A stretch of DNA of 43,527 bases, taken from positions 1 to 43,527 of the forward strand of contig JANMZO010000120.1 of NCBI GenBank assembly GCA_031383405.1. Reading direction: 5' to 3'. Made by a program: the position numbers and the translations under genes. Below, piece by piece: positions 7,332 through 15,554 of the stretch. The notes under the pieces were generated by a model that made no database searches, was not told the origin of the DNA, and was given only the letters and a program-made list of their open reading frames with translations. How positions within the stretch are numbered: position 1 is the stretch's first letter; every line of letters starts with the position of its first letter. This stretch comes from JANMZO01 sp031383405. GTDB lineage: Bacteria; Actinomycetota; Acidimicrobiia; Acidimicrobiales; JANYDT01.

Positions 7332-8756
7332 GTGAGTGCAGCAGTTGATGCGGTCGTCGTTGGTTCAGGACCGAACGGACTCGTCGCGGCGGTCACGCTG
7401 GCTATGGCCGGTCGATCGGTCGTGGTGTTGGAGGCCGAGCCGACGATCGGCGGTGGTACACGCAGCGCGGAGCTCACCCTTCCTGGCTTTGTGCACGACA
7501 TCTGCTCAGCGATCCATCCGCTTGGGGCGGGATCTCCGGTGATGACGGCACTGCCGCTCGCCGATCACGGTGTCACATGGCTTCACCCCGATGTGGCACT
7601 CAGCCACCCGCTCGAAGATGGGCGGGCCGGACTCGTGTACCGGGATGCGAACACGACAGCCGATGGGCTTGGTCCCGATGGCGAAGCGTGGCTTCGGCAC
7701 ATCGCCACTCACGCCGAACATTGGGAGCAACTGCTCCCAATGCTCATGCGCCCGCTCCTACAGGTACCCCGGCATCCCATCACGTTGACGAAGTTCGGCC
7801 TTCCTGCGCTGGCCCCGGCCTCGAAGCTCGGCAATCACTGGTTCGCCGAGGAAGAGGCGAGGGCGCTGTTCGCCGGGTGCGCCGCCCATGCGTTTTTGCC
7901 GCTGTCGAAACCGATGACGGCCAGCTTCGGGCTGATTTTGCTCGCAGCAGCGCACGCGGTTGGCTGGCCGGTCGCCGAGGGCGGATCGCAGTCAATTGCC
8001 GACGCGCTCGCGTCGCTGCTCAGCCTTCACGGCGGATCGATCGAGACGGAACGAAGGGTGGGGTCGTTCGCGGACATACCATCGGCGCGAGCGGTGCTGT
8101 TCGATCTGTCCCCGGTTCAGGTGGCCGGGATCGTCGGCGACCGTCTTTCGGATCGTTACCGTCGGAGGCTCACGCGGTTCCGGCACGGGCCCGGTGCGTT
8201 CAAGATCGACTACGCGCTCGATGGCCCGGTGCCATGGCTCAACGAGGCGTCACGGGGCGCCGGTACGGTGCACGTGTGTGGCACGGCCGACGATGTGGCC
8301 CGGGCCGAAGCTGACGTTGCGGCCGGTCGGCATCCGAAGCGACCGTTCGTGCTCGTGGCCCAGCAATCGGTCGTCGACGCGAGCCGTGCGCCTGCGGGAA
8401 AGCACACGCTGTGGGTCTACTGCCATGTTCCGAACGGATCGACCGTCGACATGACCGACGCGGTCGAAGCCCAGATTGAGCGCTTTGCCCCAGGATTTCG
8501 CGACGTGGTCCTGGCCCGTCATGTGGCCAACTCGGCCTGGTTCGAAGCGCATGACGCGGCCTACGTCGGTGGCGACATCGGCGGTGGTGCCAACGATGGA
8601 ATGCAATTGCTGTTCCGCCCATTCATCGGACGCCCGTACCGCACGCCCGACCCGACGCTGCTCATGTGTTCAGCATCCACACCGCCGGGTGGCGGCGTGC
8701 ACGGCATGTGCGGATTCAACGCTGCCAACGCGGCGCTGAAGGGGCCGCTGCGGTGA
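7332..8756 (+). CDS. NAD(P)/FAD-dependent oxidoreductase, phytoene-desaturase-like
   Basis: A 474-residue flavoprotein of the COG1233 type (phytoene desaturase and retinol saturase relatives). The N-terminal FAD-binding Rossmann motif is VVVGSGPNGLVAAVTLAMAG with the acidic strand end VVVLEAE, followed by GGGTRS. The C-terminal FAD-contact region is PGGGVHGMCGFNAA. The family oxidises or isomerises hydrophobic substrates such as carotenoids, but many actinobacterial members have no known substrate. The start is the GTG at 7332, five bases after a GAGGAG ribosome site. It lies upstream of the cupin lyase-like gene on the same strand (64-base gap). No other carotenoid genes are present, so carotenoid synthesis is not supported. 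Confidence 0.85.
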   Translation: MSAAVDAVVVGSGPNGLVAAVTLAMAGRSVVVLEAEPTIGGGTRSAELTLPGFVHDICSAIHPLGAGSPVMTALPLADHGVTWLHPDVALSHPLEDGRAGLVYRDANTTADGLGPDGEAWLRHIATHAEHWEQLLPMLMRPLLQVPRHPITLTKFGLPALAPASKLGNHWFAEEEARALFAGCAAHAFLPLSKPMTASFGLILLAAAHAVGWPVAEGGSQSIADALASLLSLHGGSIETERRVGSFADIPSARAVLFDLSPVQVAGIVGDRLSDRYRRRLTRFRHGPGAFKIDYALDGPVPWLNEASRGAGTVHVCGTADDVARAEADVAAGRHPKRPFVLVAQQSVVDASRAPAGKHTLWVYCHVPNGSTVDMTDAVEAQIERFAPGFRDVVLARHVANSAWFEAHDAAYVGGDIGGGANDGMQLLFRPFIGRPYRTPDPTLLMCSASTPPGGGVHGMCGFNAANAALKGPLR

Positions 8757-8800
8757 GGAGTGCGCACGATGCACGCATTGCCGTAGGAGGATTTCGCTCC

Positions 8801-8824
8801 ATGACGCGAGAAACCTCGACATGA
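8801..8824 (+). other. Seven-codon leader ORF coupled to the cupin gene
   Basis: An AGGAGG ribosome site (8785-8790) is placed ten bases before an ATG at 8801. That frame reads MTRETST and stops at a TGA that overlaps the cupin's ATG (8821) as ATGA. The best ribosome site in the gap therefore serves this mini-ORF rather than the cupin, suggesting coupled re-initiation. A sequencing or natural frameshift at the true N-terminus is the alternative. Confidence 0.5.
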
Positions 8825-9420
8825 ACGCGGACTTACAGGAATTCGTCGAGACCGTGTGCGACGCCATGACGGTGCGGGTCGGCCATTCTTCAGCCGCCGG
8901 ACGCATCGCAGAGCACGTGCGGATTTCGCCTCGTCTTGAGCGGGCCGTCACCCCCGGCCAACTGCCGGGTTGTGCGTTCCTCGCCGAGGCCGTACGCCTT
9001 GCGCAGTCGGCGGACGATCCGGCCATTGCGAGAATCGCCAGAATGATCGAAGCCCAGTCACCCCGGTTGCCGTGGATGCTGCGCACCGGTCTGCCCGGAG
9101 CGGCCGAAGATTTTCCACTTCGCCACGCAAACGCGATGTTCGTCGGCGACAACGGTTTGGAGACGTCCGACGTCACGGTCGGAGTCACGATCATGGGGCC
9201 GAACACCGTGTACACGGATCATTCGCATCCGCCCGAGGAGACATACCTCGTTCTGTCTCCGGGAGAGTGGCGCCAGAACGCCGGGCCCTGGAGGGAGCCC
9301 GCTGTCGGGGGCGTGGTCTACAACCCGCCCGGTATCATCCACTCGATGCGGGCGGGAAATCAGCCGTTGCTGGCGGTATGGTTGCTGCGACCGGCTGACC
9401 CGGCCAGCGGCGCGTCCTAA
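8821..9420 (+). CDS. Cupin of the DMSP lyase / lyase-like family (DddL/DddQ type)
   Basis: A 199-residue protein with an N-terminal helical region and one C-terminal cupin barrel. The cupin motif reads DHSHPPEETYLVL: H134, H136 and E140, with H174 in NPPGIIHS, form the metal site. Y142 sits where the catalytic tyrosine of DddK/DddQ-type dimethylsulfoniopropionate (DMSP) lyases lies (pattern HxHxxxExY). The following GEWRQNAGPW is also family-like. True DMSP lyases release dimethyl sulfide and acrylate, but this family also contains many lyase-like members of unknown substrate. No acrylate-utilisation or DMSP transport gene is recognisable nearby, so the substrate is open. Translation may be coupled to a seven-codon leader ORF. 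The stop overlaps, tail to tail, that of the FAD oxidase on the other strand. Confidence 0.83.
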   Translation: MNADLQEFVETVCDAMTVRVGHSSAAGRIAEHVRISPRLERAVTPGQLPGCAFLAEAVRLAQSADDPAIARIARMIEAQSPRLPWMLRTGLPGAAEDFPLRHANAMFVGDNGLETSDVTVGVTIMGPNTVYTDHSHPPEETYLVLSPGEWRQNAGPWREPAVGGVVYNPPGIIHSMRAGNQPLLAVWLLRPADPASGAS

Positions 9421-10859
9421 CGCGGGATGATCGTTCCCATGTTCATGATGCTGTTGGGATCGAACGCCTTCTTCAACGCTTCGAGCATCTGATATGACGA
9501 GCCGTATTCTTCCTTGACCCAGCGGGCCCTCGCCTTGCCGATGCCGTGGTGGTGCACGATCGAGCCGCCGAAGCGCAGCGTCTCCTCGACGATGATCTTG
9601 ATGATAGGGAAGTAGTACTTGTCGTTTTCCTCAACCGGCTCGCAGTCGATAAGGTCGTAGAAGTAGTTGAAGTACATGTTCGTGCCGTTGATGTAGCTGT
9701 GCGACGAGTGGCCGCCGAGGAGCGTGATGCCCTTGATCTCGGCCCGTATGCGAGGGAGGACGGCTTCATAGATGTCGTTGATCGAGCTCCAGTCGGCGGA
9801 GATCTCGGTTGTGCGGTTCACGTTGCGGGTGTCGCGGATCCGGTTGTCCTCCTTGGTGATCTTTTCGGGTCCCCACACCAGGTCGTCGAACCATTCGGCG
9901 ATCAGCCTGCTGTCGACGGGAGTGCAGTCGGGATGTCTTGCTGCGATCTCGGAGATCGCCTCGGCGGTGGCCTTTACGATGCCGGCCGGACCTTCGGCCA
10001 TGAACAACACGATGCAGTCATCCGGCGCGGCGAAGTTCGAGAAGTGGAGTTGACCGTCTTCGGGGTCGTAGAGGCGTGCGACCGAAGGCTTGTAACCCGC
10101 GACCATAACTTCACGTAGCACCGCGAAACCGGTCTTCATGCTCTTCGTCGTCCAGCCGAGGAACGTGTTGTTCTCCGGCATGTAGGGGAACAACTTGACC
10201 GTAACTTCGCTTATGAAACACAGAGCGCCCTCGTTGCCGATCACAATGTGGCGGATGTCGGGTCCCGCAGCGCGCCGCGGAACGTTCTTGATCCGGGCGA
10301 CCTTGCCGCCGGGAAACACGACCTCGCATCCGACGATCATGTCTTCGATGCCGCCGTACAGGGTCGAGAACTGACCGATGCTGCGGGTGGCGGTGAGCCC
10401 CCCGAAGTGAGCGACGGGCTTTGACTGGGGTGAATGGCCGGTTGTGAACCCGAGCGCCCGCACCCGGTCTTCGAGGGCCTGCAGCGGAACGCCACATTGC
10501 ACGGTCGCCTGCATGTTGTACGTGTCGATCTTCAGGATCTGGTTCATGCCCGAACCATCCATGACGATCGAGTTCTCCACCGGGGTCTCAAGGCCTCCCT
10601 CGGTTGCCGTGCCGCCGGTGCGCGACACGACGTTTACGCCGTGCTCGTCGGCGAAGGCCAGAACCCTGGCCGCGTCGTCGGTGCTGCGGACCATCACGAC
10701 GGCTGCGGGGAACGGCATCGTGTACACGCCGAAGATGTTCTGCAGTTTGCGGAAGTTGTCGATACTGCGCTGCTTGAGGAGTTCGGGGTCGGTCAACACG
10801 TTCTCGGTGCCGACGATCTTCTGCAGTTGTTCGACGATCGCGTCGCGTGTGAGGGCCAT
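9417..10859 (-). CDS. FAD-linked oxidase, alkyl-DHAP synthase-like
   Basis: A 480-residue flavoprotein of the vanillyl-alcohol-oxidase superfamily. The PCMH-type FAD-binding domain spans about residues 45-230 (PAAVVMVRSTDDAARVLAFADEHG, VVSRTGGTATEGG, then HFGGLTATRSIGQFSTLYGG). The C-terminal cap carries GGSIVHHHGIGKARARW, the HHHGxGK signature of alkyl-dihydroxyacetonephosphate synthases and related bacterial oxidases. The open frame extends to 11195, but that part overlaps the kinase gene. The ATG at 10859, ten bases after AAGGA, is the natural start. The gene ends an SDR - FGGY kinase - oxidase series on one strand. An ether-lipid role is possible, but the kinase neighbour suggests oxidation of a polyol or sugar-like compound. 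Confidence 0.85.
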   Translation of the reverse strand: MALTRDAIVEQLQKIVGTENVLTDPELLKQRSIDNFRKLQNIFGVYTMPFPAAVVMVRSTDDAARVLAFADEHGVNVVSRTGGTATEGGLETPVENSIVMDGSGMNQILKIDTYNMQATVQCGVPLQALEDRVRALGFTTGHSPQSKPVAHFGGLTATRSIGQFSTLYGGIEDMIVGCEVVFPGGKVARIKNVPRRAAGPDIRHIVIGNEGALCFISEVTVKLFPYMPENNTFLGWTTKSMKTGFAVLREVMVAGYKPSVARLYDPEDGQLHFSNFAAPDDCIVLFMAEGPAGIVKATAEAISEIAARHPDCTPVDSRLIAEWFDDLVWGPEKITKEDNRIRDTRNVNRTTEISADWSSINDIYEAVLPRIRAEIKGITLLGGHSSHSYINGTNMYFNYFYDLIDCEPVEENDKYYFPIIKIIVEETLRFGGSIVHHHGIGKARARWVKEEYGSSYQMLEALKKAFDPNSIMNMGTIIPR

Positions 10860-10938
10860 GATGGAGGGTTCCTTTTGTTCGGGTCGGGGGCGGAGGGGAC
10901 TGTGTTGTCGAAAGACTTGGCAAACGGAAGGGTGAAGG

Positions 10939-12375
10939 TCAGTGAAAGATCGGGAAGGCCCGCTCGTACAGTGGGTCGGTGGCGTCACGGATATCGAGAT
11001 ACACCGATTCGAGCATGTGTTTGTAGATCGCTCCGTTGGCGGGGTCGGGCGCAAAGGATTCCCGATCCGATGCCATTGAGCGAGCTGCGGTCTCGATATC
11101 GGGATACACGCCGGTCGCCGATGCGGCACAGATCGCCGAACCGAGACTGGCACCCCCGGCCCCGGTGCTGCGCAGCGCCGGAATTCCGAACACATCGGCG
11201 AAGATCTTCATGAACAAAGGGCTCGTCGACCCACCGCCGGAAACAACGATCTCGGTTAACGTGATACCAAGCTCCGTGCACATAGCATCGACGTTGTGCT
11301 TCATCGTGAGTGCAATCGCTTCGAGGATGGAACGGTAGATGTGCCCACGGGTGTGCCGAGCGTCGAAGCCGAGCATCGAACCTTTGCGGAACGGCCTGTC
11401 GGTGGGGGCCAGCCAGTCGAGCGCCGTCATCAAGCCGTCGCTTCCAGCCGACACGACGCGTGCCTCCCGCTCGATGTATTCCTCCCGGCTGAGACCGAGG
11501 GATGCGGCCCGATCGGCGAACTCCGGACCCAGCACGTCCAGGAACCACGTAAGGGTCCACATTCCCCGGCGCACGCCGTTGCTCTCATAAAGGTAACGGT
11601 GGGGAATCGATGCGAAGTTCGTCCAGAAATGGTCAGGCGCCCTGTGATTTTCCGACCCGTGCACCATGGCGCAGATGTATGTGCCCAAGGAGATAAGTGC
11701 GGTCGAGTCGCCGAGAGAACCCGCACCGAGCATCTCCACCGCCTTGTCGTTGGCCGTGGCGACAACGGGAATTCCTGCGGGGATGCCCGTCGCCGCGCAA
11801 GCCGACCCGGTGACCGGGCCGATGATGTCGCCCGGCATCTGCAACTCAAGCAGCATGTCCCGGGTTACGCCGAACTGCGGGTACACCGAGGCGTCATCGC
11901 TCCACGCCCACGAGTCGGAATCGATCGGCCATTGCATCGGAATGTTGTTGGCCGCGGTGTCTTTGAACACACCGGTGAAGCGATGGGCGATGTATCCCGA
12001 TGAGGTCGTCGCATACACACAGGCGGGATCGGTCGGCCGGTACGGCTGATAGGCCCGCTCGTCCATCCAGCTGATCACCGGTTCGACGAGTGAACCGTCG
12101 GCCCGAAGAAAGGCCTTGTTGCAGCGGATCGGGCAGATGCCGACCGCTTTGATATCGATCGGGTCGCCCGTAAAGTCGGCCATCGCCTCGCGACTGGCCA
12201 TGGCAATTGCATCCCACAGGTCATCGTCGGGATGAAACACCACGCCGTGGCGCGGACGGCTCATCGGCCGTAGCGGTTGTCGGCCCTGAGCGACAGGACA
12301 GCCGGTTGCGTCGTAGACGACGACCTTCGCGCTCTGGGTGCCGCAATCCACACCTATGAAATACGGACCGGACAT
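10939..12375 (-). CDS. FGGY-family carbohydrate kinase
   Basis: A 478-residue ATP-dependent sugar or polyol kinase of the FGGY family (xylulokinase, glycerol kinase, erythritol kinase relatives). The N-terminal phosphate loop is FIGVDCGTQSAKVVVYD. The catalytic base is D210 in VVATANDKAVEMLGAG. The second adenosine-binding signature is EIVVSGGGSTSPLFMKIFADVFG. Length is normal for the family. It lies between the SDR and the FAD oxidase, all on the minus strand with gaps of 47 and 79 bases, so a shared operon is likely. The specific sugar cannot be read from the sequence. Xylulokinase-like is the nearest impression, but the substrate-contact region (CPIRCNKAFL) does not match any member I know well. 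Confidence 0.9.
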   Translation of the reverse strand: MSGPYFIGVDCGTQSAKVVVYDATGCPVAQGRQPLRPMSRPRHGVVFHPDDDLWDAIAMASREAMADFTGDPIDIKAVGICPIRCNKAFLRADGSLVEPVISWMDERAYQPYRPTDPACVYATTSSGYIAHRFTGVFKDTAANNIPMQWPIDSDSWAWSDDASVYPQFGVTRDMLLELQMPGDIIGPVTGSACAATGIPAGIPVVATANDKAVEMLGAGSLGDSTALISLGTYICAMVHGSENHRAPDHFWTNFASIPHRYLYESNGVRRGMWTLTWFLDVLGPEFADRAASLGLSREEYIEREARVVSAGSDGLMTALDWLAPTDRPFRKGSMLGFDARHTRGHIYRSILEAIALTMKHNVDAMCTELGITLTEIVVSGGGSTSPLFMKIFADVFGIPALRSTGAGGASLGSAICAASATGVYPDIETAARSMASDRESFAPDPANGAIYKHMLESVYLDIRDATDPLYERAFPIFH

Positions 12376-12422
12376 GGGTTGGGTGCTCTTCGTATGGCGC
12401 GTTGATCGGCTCGGACCCCGGC

Positions 12423-13199
12423 CTAACGGACGAGGTAACCGCCGTCGACCGAGAGGATGTGTCCGTTGACGTAATCGGACGCCCGGCTGGCCAGGAACAC
12501 GACGGTGCCCATCAGGTCTTCGGTTTCGCCCCAGCGGTTGGCCGGTATGTGTTCGAGGACCCGACGGTTCGAGTCGGGGTTGCTCCTGGTGTTGAGCGTG
12601 ATGGCGGTGGCGTAGTAGCCCGGGGCGATTCCGTTGACCTGGATGTTGTACATGGCCAGTTCATCGCAGTACGCCTTGGTGAGACCGGCGATGCCGTGTT
12701 TGGTAGCGGCGTAGGCCGGCGAGAGACGGCCACCGAGAAAGCTGAACATGGAGCAGATGTTGATGATCTTGCCGCTGCGCTGCGGAACCATCTTCTGCGC
12801 CGCTTCGTAGCTCATCTCGAAAGCTGCGGTGAGGTTCACGTCGACCGTGGCATCCCACTGCGGCCGGCCGAACTCAAGCACTTCGGCCATCGGGCAGATG
12901 CCGGCGCTGTTGATCAGTATGTCGACCGAGCCGAGCTTCTCGACACACGAATCGATGATGGTCCTCGGCACACCCTTTTCGGTGATGTCGGCCTTCATGA
13001 ACTCGTAGCGAACCCCGGTGCCCTCGATGAGGTCCTTGGTTGACCCGTCGTCGTCCATGATGCTCGGGACGAACACGTTTGCCCCGCCCTTGGCCAGGGC
13101 CAGGGCGAACGACTGCCCGAGACCGGTGTTTCCACCGGTGACGATCGCATTCCTGCCGGCGAGGCTGAAGTAGGTAAGTGCGAAATCGTTGATCGTCAT
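12423..13199 (-). CDS. SDR oxidoreductase, KduD/gluconate-dehydrogenase-like
   Basis: Classical short-chain dehydrogenase of 258 residues. Cofactor motif TGGNTGLG, structural NSAG, catalytic serine in ICSMFS, and the YAATK pair of Tyr and Lys are all present; the C-terminus YVNGHILSVDGGY is standard. N-terminal FALTYFSLAGRNAIVTGG resembles KduD-type 2-deoxy-gluconate 3-dehydrogenases. The start is the ATG at 13199, seven bases after an AGGGAG ribosome site; an upstream in-frame ATG at 13232 lacks one. It is probably the first gene of an operon with the FGGY kinase and FAD oxidase, where it would oxidise a hydroxyl of the same sugar or polyol. Confidence 0.9.
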   Translation of the reverse strand: MTINDFALTYFSLAGRNAIVTGGNTGLGQSFALALAKGGANVFVPSIMDDDGSTKDLIEGTGVRYEFMKADITEKGVPRTIIDSCVEKLGSVDILINSAGICPMAEVLEFGRPQWDATVDVNLTAAFEMSYEAAQKMVPQRSGKIINICSMFSFLGGRLSPAYAATKHGIAGLTKAYCDELAMYNIQVNGIAPGYYATAITLNTRSNPDSNRRVLEHIPANRWGETEDLMGTVVFLASRASDYVNGHILSVDGGYLVR

Positions 13200-13479
13200 C
13201 GTCTGCTCCCTGGCCCGGTCGCAACGGGGCACGCATCCTGTTTCGGTGGCGCCTCACCGTTGTGGGCCGGCCGACCTTTACGTAAAAACACGACCCTTAA
13301 CGCTACTACCGCCCGTCCAACCAACGTCAACAATCCGCTCAACTATCGGCTCGACCGGCCGCCAAAAGACCTTCTTCCCGCCGGTGCCCAGAGAATGGGC
13401 CTTTTGACCATGGCGCGAACGCCGTGAACCTGAGAGGGTCGTGACCGGGTGATCACCCGATTCTGACGGGAGGCTTGTT
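13200..13479. other. Regulatory gap upstream of the SDR-kinase-oxidase operon
   Basis: This gap is more AT-rich than its surroundings around 13270-13345, and should contain the promoter of the minus-strand SDR operon. It holds a perfect 10-base palindrome TTTACGTAAA (13277-13286) about 78 bases upstream of the SDR start, a weak GCCCA/TGGGC hairpin followed by CTTTT (13386-13404), and the 14-base palindrome listed separately. No gene was recognised in it. Confidence 0.5.
13446..13459. promoter_or_regulatory. Perfect 14-base palindrome, candidate operator
   Basis: CGGGTGATCACCCG is a perfect inverted repeat lying 20 bases before the GTG of the 55-codon ORF, just upstream of its GGGAGG site. 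The symmetry suits a dimeric regulator. No regulator can be assigned. Confidence 0.45.
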
Positions 13480-13647
13480 GTGGATTTTCTGGTCTTTCAA
13501 TTGGCGGCGGACGACGATTTTCTGTTCGGGCCGACCCTCTACCTCCAGCCGCTCGAACGACAACCGGCCGAGCCGGTCGGTGTGTCGGCGGTCCCTGAGT
13601 TCAATGAGTTGCCCGGTCGACCGGCTGGAGCACCGTCGCGACCCTAG
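13480..13647 (+). CDS. Possible small protein, 55 residues
   Basis: A GTG placed seven bases after a good ribosome site (GGGAGG, 13467-13472) opens a 55-codon frame ending in TAG. The peptide starts VDFLVFQLAADDDFLFG and continues through PTLYLQPLERQPAEPVG into a proline-rich tail. About two thirds of its codons end in G or C, as in neighbouring genes. I know no family with this sequence. It is the only plus-strand candidate between two minus-strand operons and has a perfect palindrome just upstream, which fits a separately regulated small gene. A chance frame in GC-rich DNA remains quite possible. Confidence 0.35.
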   Translation: MDFLVFQLAADDDFLFGPTLYLQPLERQPAEPVGVSAVPEFNELPGRPAGAPSRP

Positions 13648-13696
13648 AGGACCGGTGCGTCAGAGAACCCGTCATCCTCGCCCATCGCGACCTTGT

Positions 13697-14491
13697 TCAC
13701 GTCAGTCCTGTTCCGGAAACCCCGAGATAGGGCAGCGCGGCCGCGGCTAAATGGACCGCACGCTGGGCTGGAGTCATCGACCGGGCCAACGCGTCAGATT
13801 GAACCTCCACACTGACCGCGATCCCATCGGGGATCAGGCCCATCAACGCTGCGAGTGGAAGTCTCCCTGTTCCGGGGGTGAGCCGGTCATGACGGGCTTC
13901 GTGGACAAGGTCATCTGGCGCGGACAGGGGAGCGTCACAGAGTTGCACCCATCCGAGTCGCCTCGACGAGACGAGATCCCGCATCTCCAGCACGCCTGCC
14001 CCGACCCGATGATGATGGAGCACGTCGACGACAATTGAGCAGTCTGCCGTCTGCGCCACTCGAAGCGCCGCACCCGGGTCGCTCGGAGTCGTCCACGCCA
14101 TGTACTCCAGGCCGATTTCCACGCCGGCTGAACGGGCCGACGCTCCAATACGGGCGATCTCGTCGATTGTGGCCGCTTCTTCGCTCAGATCGGAGACGAC
14201 GAGGAGCCATGCGGCGCCCAATGTCGACGCGGCTTCGATGAGAGGACCGACGTCTGTTCCTTCTCCGATCCGGTGCACCTCGATGTCGTGGATGAACACT
14301 CCCAAATCGTTCGCTCGCCGGTACACGTCGGTGATCTCCCGTGGCGACGGCATCCGGCCGTGCGAGAGACGCAGACCGACCGCATCAAATCCTGCGCCCG
14401 CGGCGGCTTGGATCAGTTCCATCGGTCCGGAGTCGAGCGCCGACCCGGCCGCGAGAACCAATGGCCCCGACCGGAGTTGCCCAACGATCAT
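13697..14491 (-). CDS. Sugar phosphate isomerase/epimerase-type TIM barrel
   Basis: A 264-residue protein of the AP-endonuclease-2-like (xylose-isomerase-like) TIM barrel family. It has the repeated strand-helix pattern and the likely metal ligands E129 (EIGLEYMAW), D156 (SIVVDVLHHHR), Q183 or D186 (WVQLCDAP) and E229 (AVSVEVQS), followed by the family-like loop LTPGTGRLPLAALM. Members isomerise or epimerise sugars, inositols or keto acids, or act as dehydratases. The gene follows the ACMSD-like amidohydrolase by 31 bases on the same strand, suggesting it acts on the product of that enzyme or on a related compound. The reaction is not assignable. Confidence 0.82.
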   Translation of the reverse strand: MIVGQLRSGPLVLAAGSALDSGPMELIQAAAGAGFDAVGLRLSHGRMPSPREITDVYRRANDLGVFIHDIEVHRIGEGTDVGPLIEAASTLGAAWLLVVSDLSEEAATIDEIARIGASARSAGVEIGLEYMAWTTPSDPGAALRVAQTADCSIVVDVLHHHRVGAGVLEMRDLVSSRRLGWVQLCDAPLSAPDDLVHEARHDRLTPGTGRLPLAALMGLIPDGIAVSVEVQSDALARSMTPAQRAVHLAAAALPYLGVSGTGLT

Positions 14492-14522
14492 GGCTCAACC
14501 CGCTGGCGGCGCTGGGAGCCGC

Positions 14523-15554
14523 TCACCGGAGCCGAAGCAGACGCTTCGCGTTGGTTTCCAGGAGCGCTTCGCGACCCGCCACTTCGGTGGCGTCACCGCC
14601 GGTGTCCCATCCGCCGAAGTTCGTTCCCATGACGAGATGGTCGTCTCCGACTACCGAGGCCAAAAAGTCGACGGAGCGTGAGTCAGCCACATGGATGTCG
14701 AACCACAACCGTTGGAGGAACGATTCATATGCACCTGGCTCACGAAGCCACTCCGGTGACCATGCACGCTTCAATGCAGCGTCACGCCAACGACCGATCA
14801 GATAGGGGATGGCGCCACCGCCGTGGCTGAGGCACACGTCGAGGCGCGGGTGTCGCTGCAACACTCCGCCGAAGATGAGCTGAGCCACGGCGAGCGACTC
14901 CTCGTAAGCGAACTCCAGGATGAGGTCGAGGTCGAACCGGCGCAGCCGCGGGTCTCGCAGCGGGCCATCTATGCCCGACGGTGCGGGGTGGACGAATGCC
15001 GGCACGTCGAGGTCTACGCAGGTGGCCCAAAGCTGATCGAGCGCTGGATCATCGAGCATGCGAGGACCGGGATCGCTTCCGAAATACGGGCCTAGGAGGC
15101 CGAGGTCCGTGACTGCCCGTTGCAACTCCGCGCAGGCGGCGTCGGGATCCTGCACGGGAATCTGGGCGAAGCCGAGGAATCGGCCCGGATACTCGCGCAC
15201 GAGAGCGGCCAGGGTGTCGTTGTGGTGACGGCAGTACCCGGTAGCGAGCTTTGCGTCGACGTGGTGGAAGTAGGTGAGCGGGTTGGGCGACAGGATCTGC
15301 AGAGCGATGCCGTGCTGATCCATGCGTTCGATCCGAAGCTTCGGATCCATGAACAGCGAACCGCGGTATCGCACACCGCACAAGGTGTAGCCGCCGACGT
15401 GGAACTCCTGGGTTCCCTCGACCTCCAACAGTTTGGGCCCCAGGTCACCGGCCCGGCCGAACGTTGACTCAAGGACGATGTGGGCATGGACATCAATCGC
15501 CCCACCTCCGTGACCGCGGACGTTCGGAGCTCCGGATTTGTCTCGATCGCTCAC
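14523..15554 (-). CDS. ACMSD-like amidohydrolase-fold decarboxylase or hydrolase
   Basis: A 343-residue protein of the amidohydrolase_2 family that includes 2-amino-3-carboxymuconate-6-semialdehyde decarboxylase, gamma-resorcylate decarboxylase and oxalomesaconate hydratase. The metal-binding HxH is at H23/H25 (IDVHAHIV). A histidine follows in VHPAPSG and another in CLSHGGGAIPYLIGR. The usual GTDYP aspartate near the C-terminus is replaced: the sequence reads VMGTNFGGWDTG, with N312 in that position and D317 just after. The start ATG overlaps the ferredoxin stop as ATGA, so the two are translationally coupled. Ring-cleavage product processing is plausible given neighbouring oxygenases, but this is inference. 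Confidence 0.85.
   Translation of the reverse strand: MSDRDKSGAPNVRGHGGGAIDVHAHIVLESTFGRAGDLGPKLLEVEGTQEFHVGGYTLCGVRYRGSLFMDPKLRIERMDQHGIALQILSPNPLTYFHHVDAKLATGYCRHHNDTLAALVREYPGRFLGFAQIPVQDPDAACAELQRAVTDLGLLGPYFGSDPGPRMLDDPALDQLWATCVDLDVPAFVHPAPSGIDGPLRDPRLRRFDLDLILEFAYEESLAVAQLIFGGVLQRHPRLDVCLSHGGGAIPYLIGRWRDAALKRAWSPEWLREPGAYESFLQRLWFDIHVADSRSVDFLASVVGDDHLVMGTNFGGWDTGGDATEVAGREALLETNAKRLLRLR

Noticed and set aside
10860..11195. N-terminal extension of the FAD oxidase frame
   Set aside because: It overlaps the kinase gene and lacks any recognisable sequence; the ATG at 10859 has a ribosome site.
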